DNA of 64,000 bases from Paraburkholderia sp. NMBU_R16 (GCF_013282575.1 NZ_JAAAYE010000010.1:62001-126000), one strand, 5' to 3'. Counted from the first letter of the stretch, positions 46,148-54,523 are shown. The notes: a model not told the origin generated them from the letters alone. A program made the numbers and translations.

Positions 46148-47215
46148 ATGAACGACGCCCTGCCGACATTGCTCGAAGGCAAGCTGCCCCGCTACACGAG
46201 CGCGCTCGCTCAGCTGACTCGCGCGCTCGCGCTCAGGCATTCGGCGCATCCGGCGGCTCACCTTGGGCTGCGCGTACGCGGGTTCGAAGCGAGTGCGTTC
46301 GAGGCGCCGCTGACGCTCACGCTCGATAGCACGCATGGGCCGATTTCGGTCGTCGCCGACGCCGCCGAACATTCCGCACTCCTCAGCATTGCGCTCGACA
46401 GCGAACCCAAGCGAGCGAGCGCACTGGCCAATATGTGGCTCTCCGAGTGGCTCGCACGCCTCGATGCCGGCGACGGCATCACGCCGTCGATCAAATCCAT
46501 CTCGTTGGGCGCGCATGCCGCCGACGTGCATGGGCTTCAGCTCTCGGTCGATGCGGGAGGCGGCCACGTCAAGCTCGCCGTCGTCGACCTCCCCGCTGCT
46601 CTTGCGGACGATTACGAACGCACTTGGGCGCGCCCGTGCGCACAGGTGCCGCACGATGCCGTGAACGACATCGTGGTGCCGGCAGCCATTCGGCTGCGCA
46701 GCCGCCTGTGCTCGCCGGCGACGCTCGCGTCGCTGCGACGCCATGACGTGCTGCTCGGCTGGCAGCCGGGCCAGCCCTACACCGAAGGCGGCGCCATAGA
46801 ACAAGCCTCGCTACGCGTGGGCGCCCCACGCGGCCGCCAATTGCGGGCCGACGTGCGCGTCGATCCGTATACCGTTACTCTGGAGACCCCCGTGACCCTT
46901 GCCACCGCCGCCCAACCCGACGATTTCGATCCGCTCGCGGGCGCATCGATCGATCCATCGAACGAGCCGCTCGTCCCGGTTGGATCGATCGAGCTCCCGG
47001 TTCATGTCGAGCTGCTCAGCGTCAATCTGAGCGTGGCCCAACTCGGTTCGCTGCAGCCCGGCTACGTGCTCGATCTTCCGCTGCCGCTCGCCGATGCCGC
47101 GGTCCGACTCGTTTCGTACGGTCAGACGCTCGCGTTCGGCAAGCTCGTCGCGGTCGGCGAAAACCTCGGCGTGCAGATCAACCGCATGGCGGCCAGCGAT
47201 GAACGGCAATCTTGA
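46148..47215 (+). CDS. hrcQ: HrcQ, T3SS C-ring/sorting platform protein
   Basis: A 355-residue single-chain SctQ protein. The C-terminal SpoA/FliN-like domain is visible (IELPVHVELLSVNLSVAQLG, GYVLDLPLPLADAAVRL, FGKLVAVGENLGVQINRM). The N-terminal part is variable. It forms the cytoplasmic sorting platform with HrpB4, HrpB5 and HrcN. In Pseudomonas the same protein is split in two; here it is one chain, as in Ralstonia. It overlaps hrcR by 17 nt. Confidence 0.93.
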   Translation: MNDALPTLLEGKLPRYTSALAQLTRALALRHSAHPAAHLGLRVRGFEASAFEAPLTLTLDSTHGPISVVADAAEHSALLSIALDSEPKRASALANMWLSEWLARLDAGDGITPSIKSISLGAHAADVHGLQLSVDAGGGHVKLAVVDLPAALADDYERTWARPCAQVPHDAVNDIVVPAAIRLRSRLCSPATLASLRRHDVLLGWQPGQPYTEGGAIEQASLRVGAPRGRQLRADVRVDPYTVTLETPVTLATAAQPDDFDPLAGASIDPSNEPLVPVGSIELPVHVELLSVNLSVAQLGSLQPGYVLDLPLPLADAAVRLVSYGQTLAFGKLVAVGENLGVQINRMAASDERQS

Positions 47216-47846
47216 CGTCGCCTCGCTGCTCGTCGCGCTGCTCGCCTTCGGCCTGCTGCCGTTCGCTGCAATGGTGGTCACGTCGTATACGAAGATCGTC
47301 GTGGTGCTCGGTTTGCTGCGCAACGCGCTCGGCGTACAGCAAGTGCCGCCGAGCACCGTGCTCAACGGCATCGCCATGATCGTGACCTGCTTCATCATGG
47401 CGCCAGTCGGCATGGAGGCCGTGCATCGCGCCCAGATTTCGAGCGATCAGACGACGACGAGCCAGGTCATGCCGATCTTCGATGCTGCGCGCGAGCCGTT
47501 TCGCCAATTCCTGCTCAAACATACCGATGAACGCGAGAAGGCGTTCTTCATGCGCTCGGCGCAGCAGATTTGGCCGGCGGACAAGGTCGCGAGTCTCAAG
47601 CCCGACGATCTCGTCGTACTGGCTCCGGCGTTCACGCTGACCGAGCTGACCTCGGCATTCAAGATCGGTTTCCTGCTCTACCTCGCGTTCGTCGTCATCG
47701 ATCTGATCGTGGCGAACCTTCTGATGGCACTCGGGCTGTCGCAAGTGACGCCGACCAACGTGGCGATTCCGTTCAAGCTGCTGCTGTTCGTGTCGATGGA
47801 TGGATGGTCGACGCTGATTCACGGTCTCATCTCGACGTACAAGTGA
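47199..47846 (+). CDS. hrcR: HrcR, T3SS export apparatus protein
   Basis: A 215-residue SctR/FliP protein with four membrane helices. Family motifs TSYTKIVVVLGLLRNALGVQQ, PPSTVLNGIAMIVT and FTLTELTSAFKIGFLLYLAF are present. It forms the export gate core with HrcS and HrcT. The start inside the end of hrcQ gives the usual length and N-terminus. Confidence 0.97.
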   Translation: MNGNLDVASLLVALLAFGLLPFAAMVVTSYTKIVVVLGLLRNALGVQQVPPSTVLNGIAMIVTCFIMAPVGMEAVHRAQISSDQTTTSQVMPIFDAAREPFRQFLLKHTDEREKAFFMRSAQQIWPADKVASLKPDDLVVLAPAFTLTELTSAFKIGFLLYLAFVVIDLIVANLLMALGLSQVTPTNVAIPFKLLLFVSMDGWSTLIHGLISTYK

Positions 47847-47857
47847 AGGAGTGAAGC

Positions 47858-48118
47858 ATGGATGCCGACGCAATCACGCGCCTGACCACCGATGCGCTGA
47901 CGTTGTGCTTGCTCGTCTCGCTGCCCGCCGTCGGGGTGGCGGCCGTCGCGGGCCTGATCATCGCGTTCTTGCAGGCGGTGACCTCGCTGCAAGACTCCAC
48001 GATCTCGCATGGCTTCAAATTTCTGATCGTCACCGTGGTCATCATCGTGGCTGCACCCTGGGGCGCGTCGGCCGTCATGCACTTCGCGCAATCCGTCATG
48101 CGGAGCGTCTTCCCATGA
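47858..48118 (+). CDS. hrcS: HrcS, T3SS export apparatus protein
   Basis: An 86-residue SctS/FliQ protein with two membrane helices around LPAVGVAAVAGLIIAFLQAVTSLQD. The length is exactly typical. RBS AGGAG is 7 nt before the start. Its stop overlaps the hpaA start as ATGA. Confidence 0.97.
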   Translation: MDADAITRLTTDALTLCLLVSLPAVGVAAVAGLIIAFLQAVTSLQDSTISHGFKFLIVTVVIIVAAPWGASAVMHFAQSVMRSVFP

Positions 48119-48882
48119 GCATACATATCCGAGGCATCGGCCCGATCCCGGCGCCCGCCGATGACGGCGCATCGTCGCAAAGCCCGCAGGGACCGTTTGG
48201 CCCGCAGGGTCATCATCACCACAAGCACCACGTTCATCAAGCACAGAAAAACGGCCCTCGCTCGCGGTCCAAGCGTAAGCGCGGCGCCGATTCTCAGGAT
48301 GGCATCGACGAATCGGGTGCCAGCGAAGAGTTGCTGATGATGCTCACCGAGCATCTGCAAAAAGAGGCGGATCTCGTCATGCGCGTCGCCGAGCGACACG
48401 GAGGCGAGCGTGGCGGATCGGATGCCGATACACGCGAGGGCGGTGACGAAACCGGGGGCGCCGCGTCCGCCCCGCACAAACGCACGGGTTCCGGCAAGCG
48501 TTTCTTTCGCACCACGGACCATCCCGAGCAGGCAATCGCGGCTTTCGATGCCGCGGAGTCGGCACTGCTCGAAGCACGGCGCGCGCAAGGCGAGGCCCGC
48601 CCCGCGATGAGCTCGACTTATCGCGTACTCGCCGTGATGCGCGACTTTCTGGCCGTACCCGGCACCGCCGCACGCGCCTCGGCCACGCTGGCGCTGATCA
48701 GGGAGCGGCTCGTCGCGGCTGTGGGCACCCCGACGAAACGGGCGCCTGAGCAACAGGAGTCTATCAATCTGCTATTGCCGCTGATGCTGCTCAGTCTCGA
48801 ACGCGCGCGCACCGATACGGAGCGCGCGCTGGCGGTCGCGAAGATCAGCTCGCTGATCGAGCGGCGCAGATCCTACGTTTGA
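48115..48882 (+). CDS. hpaA: HpaA-like T3SS control protein (HrpV in Ralstonia)
   Basis: A 255-residue protein following hrcS as hpaA does in Xanthomonas. The N-terminus is disordered with a His cluster (residues 33-39) and a basic NLS-like patch SRSKRKR (50-56). The C-terminal ~110 residues are helical (AIAAFDAAESALLEARRAQG, SINLLLPLMLLSLERARTD). Xanthomonas HpaA is secreted and also controls pilus versus effector export. Name is by position and features; primary similarity in this family is low. Confidence 0.75.
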   Translation: MSIHIRGIGPIPAPADDGASSQSPQGPFGPQGHHHHKHHVHQAQKNGPRSRSKRKRGADSQDGIDESGASEELLMMLTEHLQKEADLVMRVAERHGGERGGSDADTREGGDETGGAASAPHKRTGSGKRFFRTTDHPEQAIAAFDAAESALLEARRAQGEARPAMSSTYRVLAVMRDFLAVPGTAARASATLALIRERLVAAVGTPTKRAPEQQESINLLLPLMLLSLERARTDTERALAVAKISSLIERRRSYV

Positions 48883-48925
48883 ACGTATACGCGCGACGCG
48901 CAACGCAACAAAAAGGAGTTCGTTC

Positions 48926-49966
48926 ATGACCAAGGAAATTCGTCTGCTCACCGGGCGCCACGCAGGCGCCCGCATAAAGTTGATCTCAACGCACACAGGC
49001 ATCGGCAACGATGGCGAAGCGGAAATTCAGATCAGCGATTGGGATCAGCCCACCATGCAATTGAGCCAACACGACGACGCAAGCCTCACGATCGCCGACG
49101 CGGACGGTCACGGCGAGCCCATCGTACTCGAGGATTTCAAGCCGCACCGCTTCGGCAACGTCGTGCTCTGCGCCGGAGACGCCGACGCGCCGTGGCCCAG
49201 CGACATCGAGTTGCTCGAGACGCTGCTGGCGCCCGCTGTCGCGCCCGTGGAGGAACCCGAACCCGTTCACGTCGACGAGGTCGTGCCCGCCGCACCGCCT
49301 GCCTCGCCGAAGAATCGCAAGACGCTGCATGCCCTGGGTATCGCGGGCGTCGCGGTTCTCGCGATCGGCGGCGCCGGCATCGCATTGCCTGCCGTGCTCC
49401 ACCCTCGCACCGGCGCCTTGGCGGGCCTGGGCGGGCCGACCGAGCCGCAACGCGGCATGGCACCGCAGGCCGGTCTCGAACAGCTTCAGCGTGCGCTGGA
49501 TCGTCTCCACCAGCCCGACGTCGCCGTCACGCAGCAAGGCGGGCGCTTCGATGTCGTCGGCGTGGTACCCGACACTGGAAGCGAGGCACTCGTGCGCACG
49601 ACGCTCGAAACGATGGCACCGGGCCGCATCGTATGGCACCTCGGCTGTGTCGATCAGATCGAGCGCGACCTGCAGGAGTCGCTGCACGACCCCGCTTTGC
49701 AAGTGCATTACCTGGGCCACCGCGAATTCGGCGTGTCCGGTGTGGCGAAAGACACGCGCGCAGTGCGGACGACGCTCGCACAACTGAGCGCCGACCTGCA
49801 GCCGATGGTCACGCGCGTGGCACAGGAGCTCACGCCCGATGACCGCATGGCGATGCCGAGCTCGGTCGAATCGCTGCTCGCCGTCGACGATCTCCAATAC
49901 GTCGAGGCCGGCGACGGCACGAAGCAATTCATCGATTCACGCGCAGCCGCGCATCCACTGAACTGA
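48926..49966 (+). CDS. hrcD: HrcD, T3SS inner-membrane ring protein (SctD)
   Basis: A 346-residue protein. It has an N-terminal cytoplasmic FHA-like domain (IRLLTGRHAGARIKL; IGNDGEAEIQISDWD), one membrane helix at about 133-155 (LHALGIAGVAVLAIGGAGIALPAVL) and periplasmic ring domains. It builds the larger inner ring with HrcJ. It corresponds to HrpD5 in Xanthomonas and HrpW in Ralstonia. AAGGAG precedes the start. Confidence 0.9.
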   Translation: MTKEIRLLTGRHAGARIKLISTHTGIGNDGEAEIQISDWDQPTMQLSQHDDASLTIADADGHGEPIVLEDFKPHRFGNVVLCAGDADAPWPSDIELLETLLAPAVAPVEEPEPVHVDEVVPAAPPASPKNRKTLHALGIAGVAVLAIGGAGIALPAVLHPRTGALAGLGGPTEPQRGMAPQAGLEQLQRALDRLHQPDVAVTQQGGRFDVVGVVPDTGSEALVRTTLETMAPGRIVWHLGCVDQIERDLQESLHDPALQVHYLGHREFGVSGVAKDTRAVRTTLAQLSADLQPMVTRVAQELTPDDRMAMPSSVESLLAVDDLQYVEAGDGTKQFIDSRAAAHPLN

Positions 49967-49974
49967 GGACGATC

Positions 49975-50223
49975 ATGTATGACACCGTGACCCCCGAGAT
50001 GATCGACGCAATCGACAGCGTGAAGACGCTGGCTGACCAGCCCCCGCAACAGCGGCAAAAGCTCGGCGAAGCGGCGCGCGGGCTAGAACGCCTCGCGACC
50101 GAAATCGCGTCGCAAGCGCTCAAGCTGTCAGATCCGATGCTTCGGCAATCCGCGACGACCGTCGCGGACGGCCTGAATGCCGCGGCGCAATTGTGCCGCA
50201 ACACGATCGAATCTCCATCGTGA
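49975..50223 (+). CDS. hrpD6: HrpD6/HrpX-type small T3SS protein
   Basis: An 82-residue helical protein (RQKLGEAARGLERLATEIASQALKL). It sits between hrcD and the pilin gene, the place of hrpD6 in Xanthomonas and hrpX in Ralstonia. These proteins are required for secretion, with HrpD6 affecting early substrate export; the mechanism is uncertain. Assignment is positional. Confidence 0.75.
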   Translation: MYDTVTPEMIDAIDSVKTLADQPPQQRQKLGEAARGLERLATEIASQALKLSDPMLRQSATTVADGLNAAAQLCRNTIESPS

Positions 50224-50356
50224 CCCTCCAGGCCCGTACCGCATTGCTTCAGTCGTTCCCCGTACGAAAGTACGAATCCGCAGTATCCGCGTCCATCCGG
50301 TCGCGGCAACACCATCGCCCTGTAATGGGTTTTCTTGATCGTTAGGAGTGCTTAAA

Positions 50357-50563
50357 ATGGCTATCAATACGTCTGCTTTCTCGTCCGGCGCAACGGTTGG
50401 TCAAAACGCTTCGACCATCGCCGAAATGTCGGCCAGCACGGCCAGCTCGATCGCGTTGCAAGATGCGGCGACGCAAATGGAAAACGCGCTCAACAACGAC
50501 GCGGCCAAGGATCAGCTCGAAGAAGCCGGTCCCAAGAACGCGAAAAGCCTGACGCAAGGTTAA
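50357..50563 (+). CDS. Hrp pilin, copy 1 (HrpY/HrpE-like)
   Basis: A 68-residue helical, Cys- and aromatic-poor protein (one Phe): MAINTSAFSSGATVGQNAS..., with helix SSIALQDAATQMENALN. Size, composition and place after hrpD6 match the Hrp pilus subunit of Ralstonia (HrpY) and Xanthomonas (HrpE). RBS AGGAG is 8 nt upstream. It is the last gene of the hrcU operon and ends in a strong terminator. An identical protein is encoded about 1 kb on. Confidence 0.7.
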   Translation: MAINTSAFSSGATVGQNASTIAEMSASTASSIALQDAATQMENALNNDAAKDQLEEAGPKNAKSLTQG

Positions 50564-50574
50564 GCGTAATCCGA

Positions 50575-50611
50575 GGTGCGCCTTCGTGCCGCGCGGGGCG
50601 CACCCCTTTTT
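50575..50611 (+). terminator. Rho-independent terminator after pilin copy 1
   Basis: GGTGCGCC/GGCGCACC 8-bp stem with a GC-rich loop, followed by a five-base T tract. It probably ends most transcripts of the hrcU operon at the pilin. Confidence 0.8.
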
Positions 50612-50631
50612 CGTTCCGAAGACTCCTTCTC

Positions 50632-51087
50632 ATGAGCCTCGAACGCCGAAATCAGTTGATCCGCGAGTTATGCGATTTACGCGGCATCGGCGATGCCGAT
50701 CGCGCCATCGAGCGCGGCGTGATCAGCATCGACGATTTCGACATCGCCATTGACTTCTATGAGGAAGACCCGGCTGCCATCTACGTGAATTTTCAATTCG
50801 GCATCGTCTCGGGTGGACGCACGTTGCGTGTATTCCGCCTGCTGCTCGAAGCGAATCTTTCCGTCTATGCGCAGGACCAGGCCCAGCTCGGCGTGGAAGC
50901 CGAGACGGGCGGCGTCATCCTCGTCGTCCGCGGGGTGCTCGAAGCGAATTCGGATGGGCAATGGCTCGTCGAGATGATCGAACATTATGTCGAGCATGGC
51001 CGTTATTGGCGGGAAAACATCCTGCTTTCCGATGACGAAATGTTTCGCCATCTCGCGGACGGGAATTATCTCTGGATTAGAGCCTGA
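50632..51087 (+). CDS. CesT-type T3SS chaperone
   Basis: A 151-residue acidic protein with the CesT/SycE chaperone plan: helix MSLERRNQLIRELCDL, strands DFDIAIDFYEEDPAAIYVNFQFG, GGRTLRVFRLLLEANL and ETGGVILVVRG, then a final helix QWLVEMIEHYVEHG. Such dimeric chaperones keep effectors or secreted structural proteins ready for export. Being between the pilin copies it could serve accessory effectors downstream or be an HpaB-like general chaperone. The RBS is weak and a terminator precedes it, so its level may be low. Confidence 0.8.
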   Translation: MSLERRNQLIRELCDLRGIGDADRAIERGVISIDDFDIAIDFYEEDPAAIYVNFQFGIVSGGRTLRVFRLLLEANLSVYAQDQAQLGVEAETGGVILVVRGVLEANSDGQWLVEMIEHYVEHGRYWRENILLSDDEMFRHLADGNYLWIRA

Positions 51088-51129
51088 TTGAAACTGAATG
51101 CCAATCATATGAATAGACGTTTAAGACAG

Positions 51130-51191
51130 TTCGCCGACGCCCCATAAAATTCGTTTCAATTAAGGTTGAAATTCGGCAGCAGCAGCAAAAT
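51130..51191 (+). promoter_or_regulatory. PIP/hrpII box promoter of pilin copy 2
   Basis: TTCGC at 51130-51134, 15 nt, TTCGT at 51150-51154, then 31 nt, then CAAAAT (YANNRT) at 51186-51191. This gives pilin copy 2 a promoter independent of the hrcU operon. Confidence 0.8.
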
Positions 51192-51361
51192 ATCTCCTGA
51201 CGCCGAAGCTAATCGAGTGTTTCGAGAAAACGATGCGTTAAAGCGTGAAAGCGGTACTTATAATCAAGCCAATTGAATGAATCGTTGTAACCGCGTCCAC
51301 CAGGCCGCGGCATTACTCTGGCCCGTCATGGGCCCAACCTTGATGATTGGGAGTACTACAA

Positions 51362-51568
51362 ATGGCAATCAATACGTCCGCTTTCTCGTCCGGCGCAACG
51401 GTTGGTCAAAACGCTTCGACCATCGCTGAAATGTCGGCCAGCACGGCCAGCTCGATCGCGCTGCAAGACGCGGCGACGCAAATGGAAAACGCGCTCAACA
51501 ACGACGCGGCCAAGGATCAGCTCGAAGAAGCCGGTCCGAAGAACGCGAAGAGCCTGACGCAAGGTTAA
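51362..51568 (+). CDS. Hrp pilin, copy 2 (identical protein to copy 1)
   Basis: A 68-residue protein identical in every residue to copy 1; the DNA differs at only a few synonymous third positions. RBS GGGAG lies about 8 nt upstream. It has its own perfect PIP promoter and a 170-nt leader, unlike copy 1, which depends on the hrcU operon. Its 3' flank keeps a degenerate copy of the terminator hairpin without the T tract, so transcription likely continues into the metalloprotease gene. Confidence 0.7.
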   Translation: MAINTSAFSSGATVGQNASTIAEMSASTASSIALQDAATQMENALNNDAAKDQLEEAGPKNAKSLTQG

Positions 51569-51578
51569 GCGTTTATTC

Positions 51579-51610
51579 GGGTGCGTCCTCGCGCCGCGCG
51601 GGGCGCACCC
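51579..51610 (+). repeat. Degenerate hairpin after pilin copy 2
   Basis: GGGTGCG/CGCACCC stem corresponding to the terminator behind copy 1, but with no T tract. It marks that the duplication included the 3' flank and that termination here is probably weak. Confidence 0.55.
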
Positions 51611-51768
51611 ACCGAGTCTATCCATGACCAAAGTCACCTCCGGAAACCGTACCGGCGATTTGCCGGTCGAGCGATCCGGCCGCGATACGAAGAAGACTGT
51701 CGCAGCCCTCCTCGTCCGCAGGCCCCACGCGCGACGCCAATCTCCAATCGCTGAACCGGCGTTCGGCA

Positions 51769-52947
51769 GTGAGCGCGGAGCCCAACCCGGAAGGCGCTCG
51801 CCGCCGTCGCGCACGCTTGCCCCAAACGGGCGACGCGGCGCCCGCCGAGGAGCGCGCTCAGCCGGATCAGGCCGCACCGAACGCGGCAGGCGGAAATTGG
51901 ATGCGGCATCTCTGGAAGGCCTATGTCGGCGCACTGGCCGTCGGCGCGGGCTACGGTGTGTATCAAGGGAGTCGGCAAGCGTCGTCAGGCTCGGAATCGC
52001 CCCCGGGCACTAGCGCCAATCGTCCGCCGGCGTCAGCGCCGAACGTTCCCAGTCCCCGAATCGATCTACCCACAGTCTATCAAGCTCGCGAGAATGTACT
52101 GCAGCGGTTCGGCACCCATATTCCGGCCGATAGCGATTGCCATTCGATCGAACCGCAACTGCATCAGTTGCCGTTCGGCATGCCAGGCGTAACCGATTTG
52201 CAGTATGTACCGGGGCTGCTCGGCAACGCAAAAGTCGTCGGCATGCATTTGGACAAGACGTTGCCGCGGGAACTCGCCACGCATATCACACAGCACGAAT
52301 ACATTCACTGCTATAACAGCCCCGAATTTCAGGAGTTGCTTCTGCGCAGCGGCACACCGTCGATTTCGGAAGGGCTTGCCCAGCACTTCACGGAGAAATT
52401 CCCGGACGGGACGCGCTATCGTGGCACCGTGCTCGACAATGGATCGGCGGCCGCGCGGCTCGCCAACGGCAAGTCGGGCGTCGAGCTTGCGGCGGAACTC
52501 GAGCTCACAGTGGGTAAGGACACCCTCGAGCGCGCCTACTTCGGCGGGGAACCCGAGGCCATTGCGAAGGTTGCCGATGCGATCTACGGCCTCTGGCCGA
52601 AGGCGCCGACACCGAATGCCTGGCTTCATACCTCGCGTTGGCGCGGCGCTGGCCAGCAAGCGCTGGCCGAATCGTTCGTCGGCGCGACTCTGCTTCATAC
52701 GGGATCGTTGCCCAGCGAGGAGCTCGGCCAAAGCTATCCGATACGCTTCGCGCTACCCGTGGGCAGCTTCGCGGAAATCTCCGCCGAGCAAGCGGCCGCG
52801 CTGCGCGCGCAGGCTTCGAAGGTGCGCAAGGCGCTCGGCCCGAATGCGTTCGATCGCGCGTTTTGCGCGACCAATCCGGCCAAGCAACAGAAAGCCATGA
52901 ATAAGCTCGCCGACGAACTGCAGAGTCTTTGGCGGCCCGTCCTTTAA
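51769..52947 (+). CDS. Probable secreted zinc metalloprotease effector
   Basis: A 392-residue protein starting at GTG. The N-terminus is Arg/Pro/Ala-rich (GARRRRARLPQTGDAAPAEE). A hydrophobic stretch (AYVGALAVGAGYGVYQG) lies at ~50-66. The catalytic site is HEYIH at residues 176-180, with a likely third ligand Glu201 in ISEGLAQHF, the gluzincin plan. It follows pilin copy 2 without a strong terminator, so it is probably HrpB-controlled. HopH1/RipAX effectors are also HExxH proteases, but identity with them is not evident. An ATG at 51624 in another frame raises a frameshift or mis-start question. Confidence 0.65.
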   Translation: MSAEPNPEGARRRRARLPQTGDAAPAEERAQPDQAAPNAAGGNWMRHLWKAYVGALAVGAGYGVYQGSRQASSGSESPPGTSANRPPASAPNVPSPRIDLPTVYQARENVLQRFGTHIPADSDCHSIEPQLHQLPFGMPGVTDLQYVPGLLGNAKVVGMHLDKTLPRELATHITQHEYIHCYNSPEFQELLLRSGTPSISEGLAQHFTEKFPDGTRYRGTVLDNGSAAARLANGKSGVELAAELELTVGKDTLERAYFGGEPEAIAKVADAIYGLWPKAPTPNAWLHTSRWRGAGQQALAESFVGATLLHTGSLPSEELGQSYPIRFALPVGSFAEISAEQAAALRAQASKVRKALGPNAFDRAFCATNPAKQQKAMNKLADELQSLWRPVL

Positions 52948-53279
52948 AGCCGATGTGTGACCTGGCCCGCTCTCCTGGGCCCGTTCCTCGCTCTCGCGTC
53001 GAATAGCTCCTTGCGTGCTGCAGGTGCGCTTGCACGTCACCTCGGGGAGTTCACGCTCGATCGGCCTGCGGGGTGCGCCGCGAGAGCCATCGAGTCGAGC
53101 GTCAATGTCCGGTACAGTTGCGCCAACTCGGCCGCCTCCGACGGCACCCGAACTCGCGTGTGCTTCATCCCGGATGTTCGATACGTCCACTTCCGGCGAC
53201 GAGCAGCGCTGCGGCCCGCTCGGCGACACGGGCCGTACCATTCGTCAAGCGTCGTGTCGTGCCCCGGGAACCGGCGTGC
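52948..53279. other. Convergent intergenic region
   Basis: These 332 bases lie between two convergent genes. Reading frames here have no RBS and poor codon bias. A short GGCCC/GGGCC repeat near 52964-52981 may assist termination. Nothing else is evident. Confidence 0.35.
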
Positions 53280-54275
53280 TCAGTTCCGGGTGATCGAAAG
53301 CAATGCCTGTCCCGAGTGCTGCACGAGTCGCTGCAGGATCCGCGAAATCAGGATGGCCAGTTGTTGTAGCTCGGCCATTTCCTGCTGGAACAGATCGTAC
53401 GGCGGTTGCGCCGGATGAGCCGCAACTGCGTTGTGCATGGCGTTGACATGGTCGTGGACCTTGCCTTCCAAGCCGGAGAGCTCTTGATGAGCGTCGGCAA
53501 TGGGGCCTGCGACGCCTTCGGTTTTCGGTCCCTCGGTTTTCGGTCCTTCGTCTTCCGCTTTCGGGTCTTCCGCTTTCGGGTCTTCCGCTTTCGGGACTTC
53601 CACCTTCGGAGCCTCGACCTTCGGCCCTTCCACCTTCGGGGCTTCCACCTTCGGGGCTTCCACCTTCGGGGCTTCCACCTTCGGGGCTTCCGCCTTCGGG
53701 ACTTCCACCTTCGGAGCCTCGACCTTCGGCCCTTCCACCTTCGGAGCGTCCGTCTTCGGCTCTTCGACCTTCGCGCCATCCGCTTTGCGACCGTCCGCGT
53801 TCGTAACCGGTGCCGACAACGATACGTTGACATGGACCGATACCGCCGCCGACAACCCGCCGTCGCGCTTCTCGCCGGTCATCGGCGGCTTGCGCCCGGC
53901 TGGGGCGTTTCCTCTGCCCGCCTTGGGCATGCCTGCCTTGAGCGCATCGAACCGCTTCTGAAGATCGAGTGGCAACGCCGGGCTTGGCAACGCCTGGATG
54001 CGTGCCACTTCACGCGCCGTCGCAAGCGCTTGTGCGCGCGCTCGGGGCATGGCGCCCGCGCGCGCCAGATCGCGAGCCGATAACCGCGGCCGAGCGGCGC
54101 CGCTTATGAGCGACGCCGCCGCGGACGACGACGTGTTCAGCCGCGCGAGGTTGCTCAACGCTGCATTCGAAGCGGGCCGCGTCGTCCCTGTCTTGGCCGG
54201 GGCGGTCGAGGGCTTGCTCGCGCCGCGCGTCAGCCCCGAAAAGAACGAGAGCGCTTTCGTGATCTTGCTGTTCAT
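53280..54275 (-). CDS. PKVEA-repeat protein, probable Hrp-secreted
   Basis: A 331-residue protein. Residues 1-150 are Ser/Ala/Arg-rich and look like a T3SS export region (MNSKITKALSFFSGLTRGAS). The centre holds about 16 tandem five-residue units of the PKVEA/PKVEG/PKAED type, an extended charged spacer. The C-terminal ~60 residues are helical (DLFQQEMAELQQLAILISRILQRL), similar in kind to pilin or rod polymerisation helices. It is coupled by ATGA to the small membrane protein upstream and driven by a PIP box. I do not recognise a family; a surface-length, adhesin or translocon-associated role is conceivable. Confidence 0.6.
   Translation of the reverse strand: MNSKITKALSFFSGLTRGASKPSTAPAKTGTTRPASNAALSNLARLNTSSSAAASLISGAARPRLSARDLARAGAMPRARAQALATAREVARIQALPSPALPLDLQKRFDALKAGMPKAGRGNAPAGRKPPMTGEKRDGGLSAAVSVHVNVSLSAPVTNADGRKADGAKVEEPKTDAPKVEGPKVEAPKVEVPKAEAPKVEAPKVEAPKVEAPKVEGPKVEAPKVEVPKAEDPKAEDPKAEDEGPKTEGPKTEGVAGPIADAHQELSGLEGKVHDHVNAMHNAVAAHPAQPPYDLFQQEMAELQQLAILISRILQRLVQHSGQALLSITRN
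53516..53772 (-). repeat. 15-bp tandem repeats encoding PKVEA units
   Basis: About 16 head-to-tail 15-bp units, several identical, within the preceding gene. The array can expand or contract without changing frame, so length variation between strains is expected. Confidence 0.85.
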
Positions 54276-54469
54276 GGCATGTCCCCGGACGCGATTCGAT
54301 GCAAGTCGAATCCGGCCGCCCGCAACAGGGTCGCGTCGGCACGCTGCCATCGCGCGAGCAGGTCATGTCTGTCGGAACTGATCGGCCCCGAGAAGAAAAC
54401 GCCTAGACATGCGAGTGCAAACAGCAGCACGCGCGACACGCGTCTGCCATGGACAGTATCGGTTTTCAT
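54272..54469 (-). CDS. Small membrane or exported protein upstream of the PKVEA-repeat gene
   Basis: A 65-residue protein with a basic start (MKTDTVHGRRVSR) and one hydrophobic helix (VLLFALACLGVFFSGPI), then a hydrophilic tail (RHDLLARWQRADATLL). RBS GGAG is about 7 nt upstream. The stop overlaps the next start as ATGA. A PIP box about 95 nt upstream drives both genes. Its close coupling suggests it acts with the repeat protein, perhaps as a membrane partner. No family recognised. Confidence 0.6.
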   Translation of the reverse strand: MKTDTVHGRRVSRVLLFALACLGVFFSGPISSDRHDLLARWQRADATLLRAAGFDLHRIASGDMP

Positions 54470-54523
54470 TGCCTTCTCCGGGTTTCGCGTCGACAATGCC
54501 GCACCAGCGGCAGGATGAGTCGA

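Noticed and set aside
53516..53772. Regular short repeats that might be a CRISPR array
   Set aside because: Units are contiguous 15-bp in-frame repeats encoding PKVEA; there are no unique spacers.
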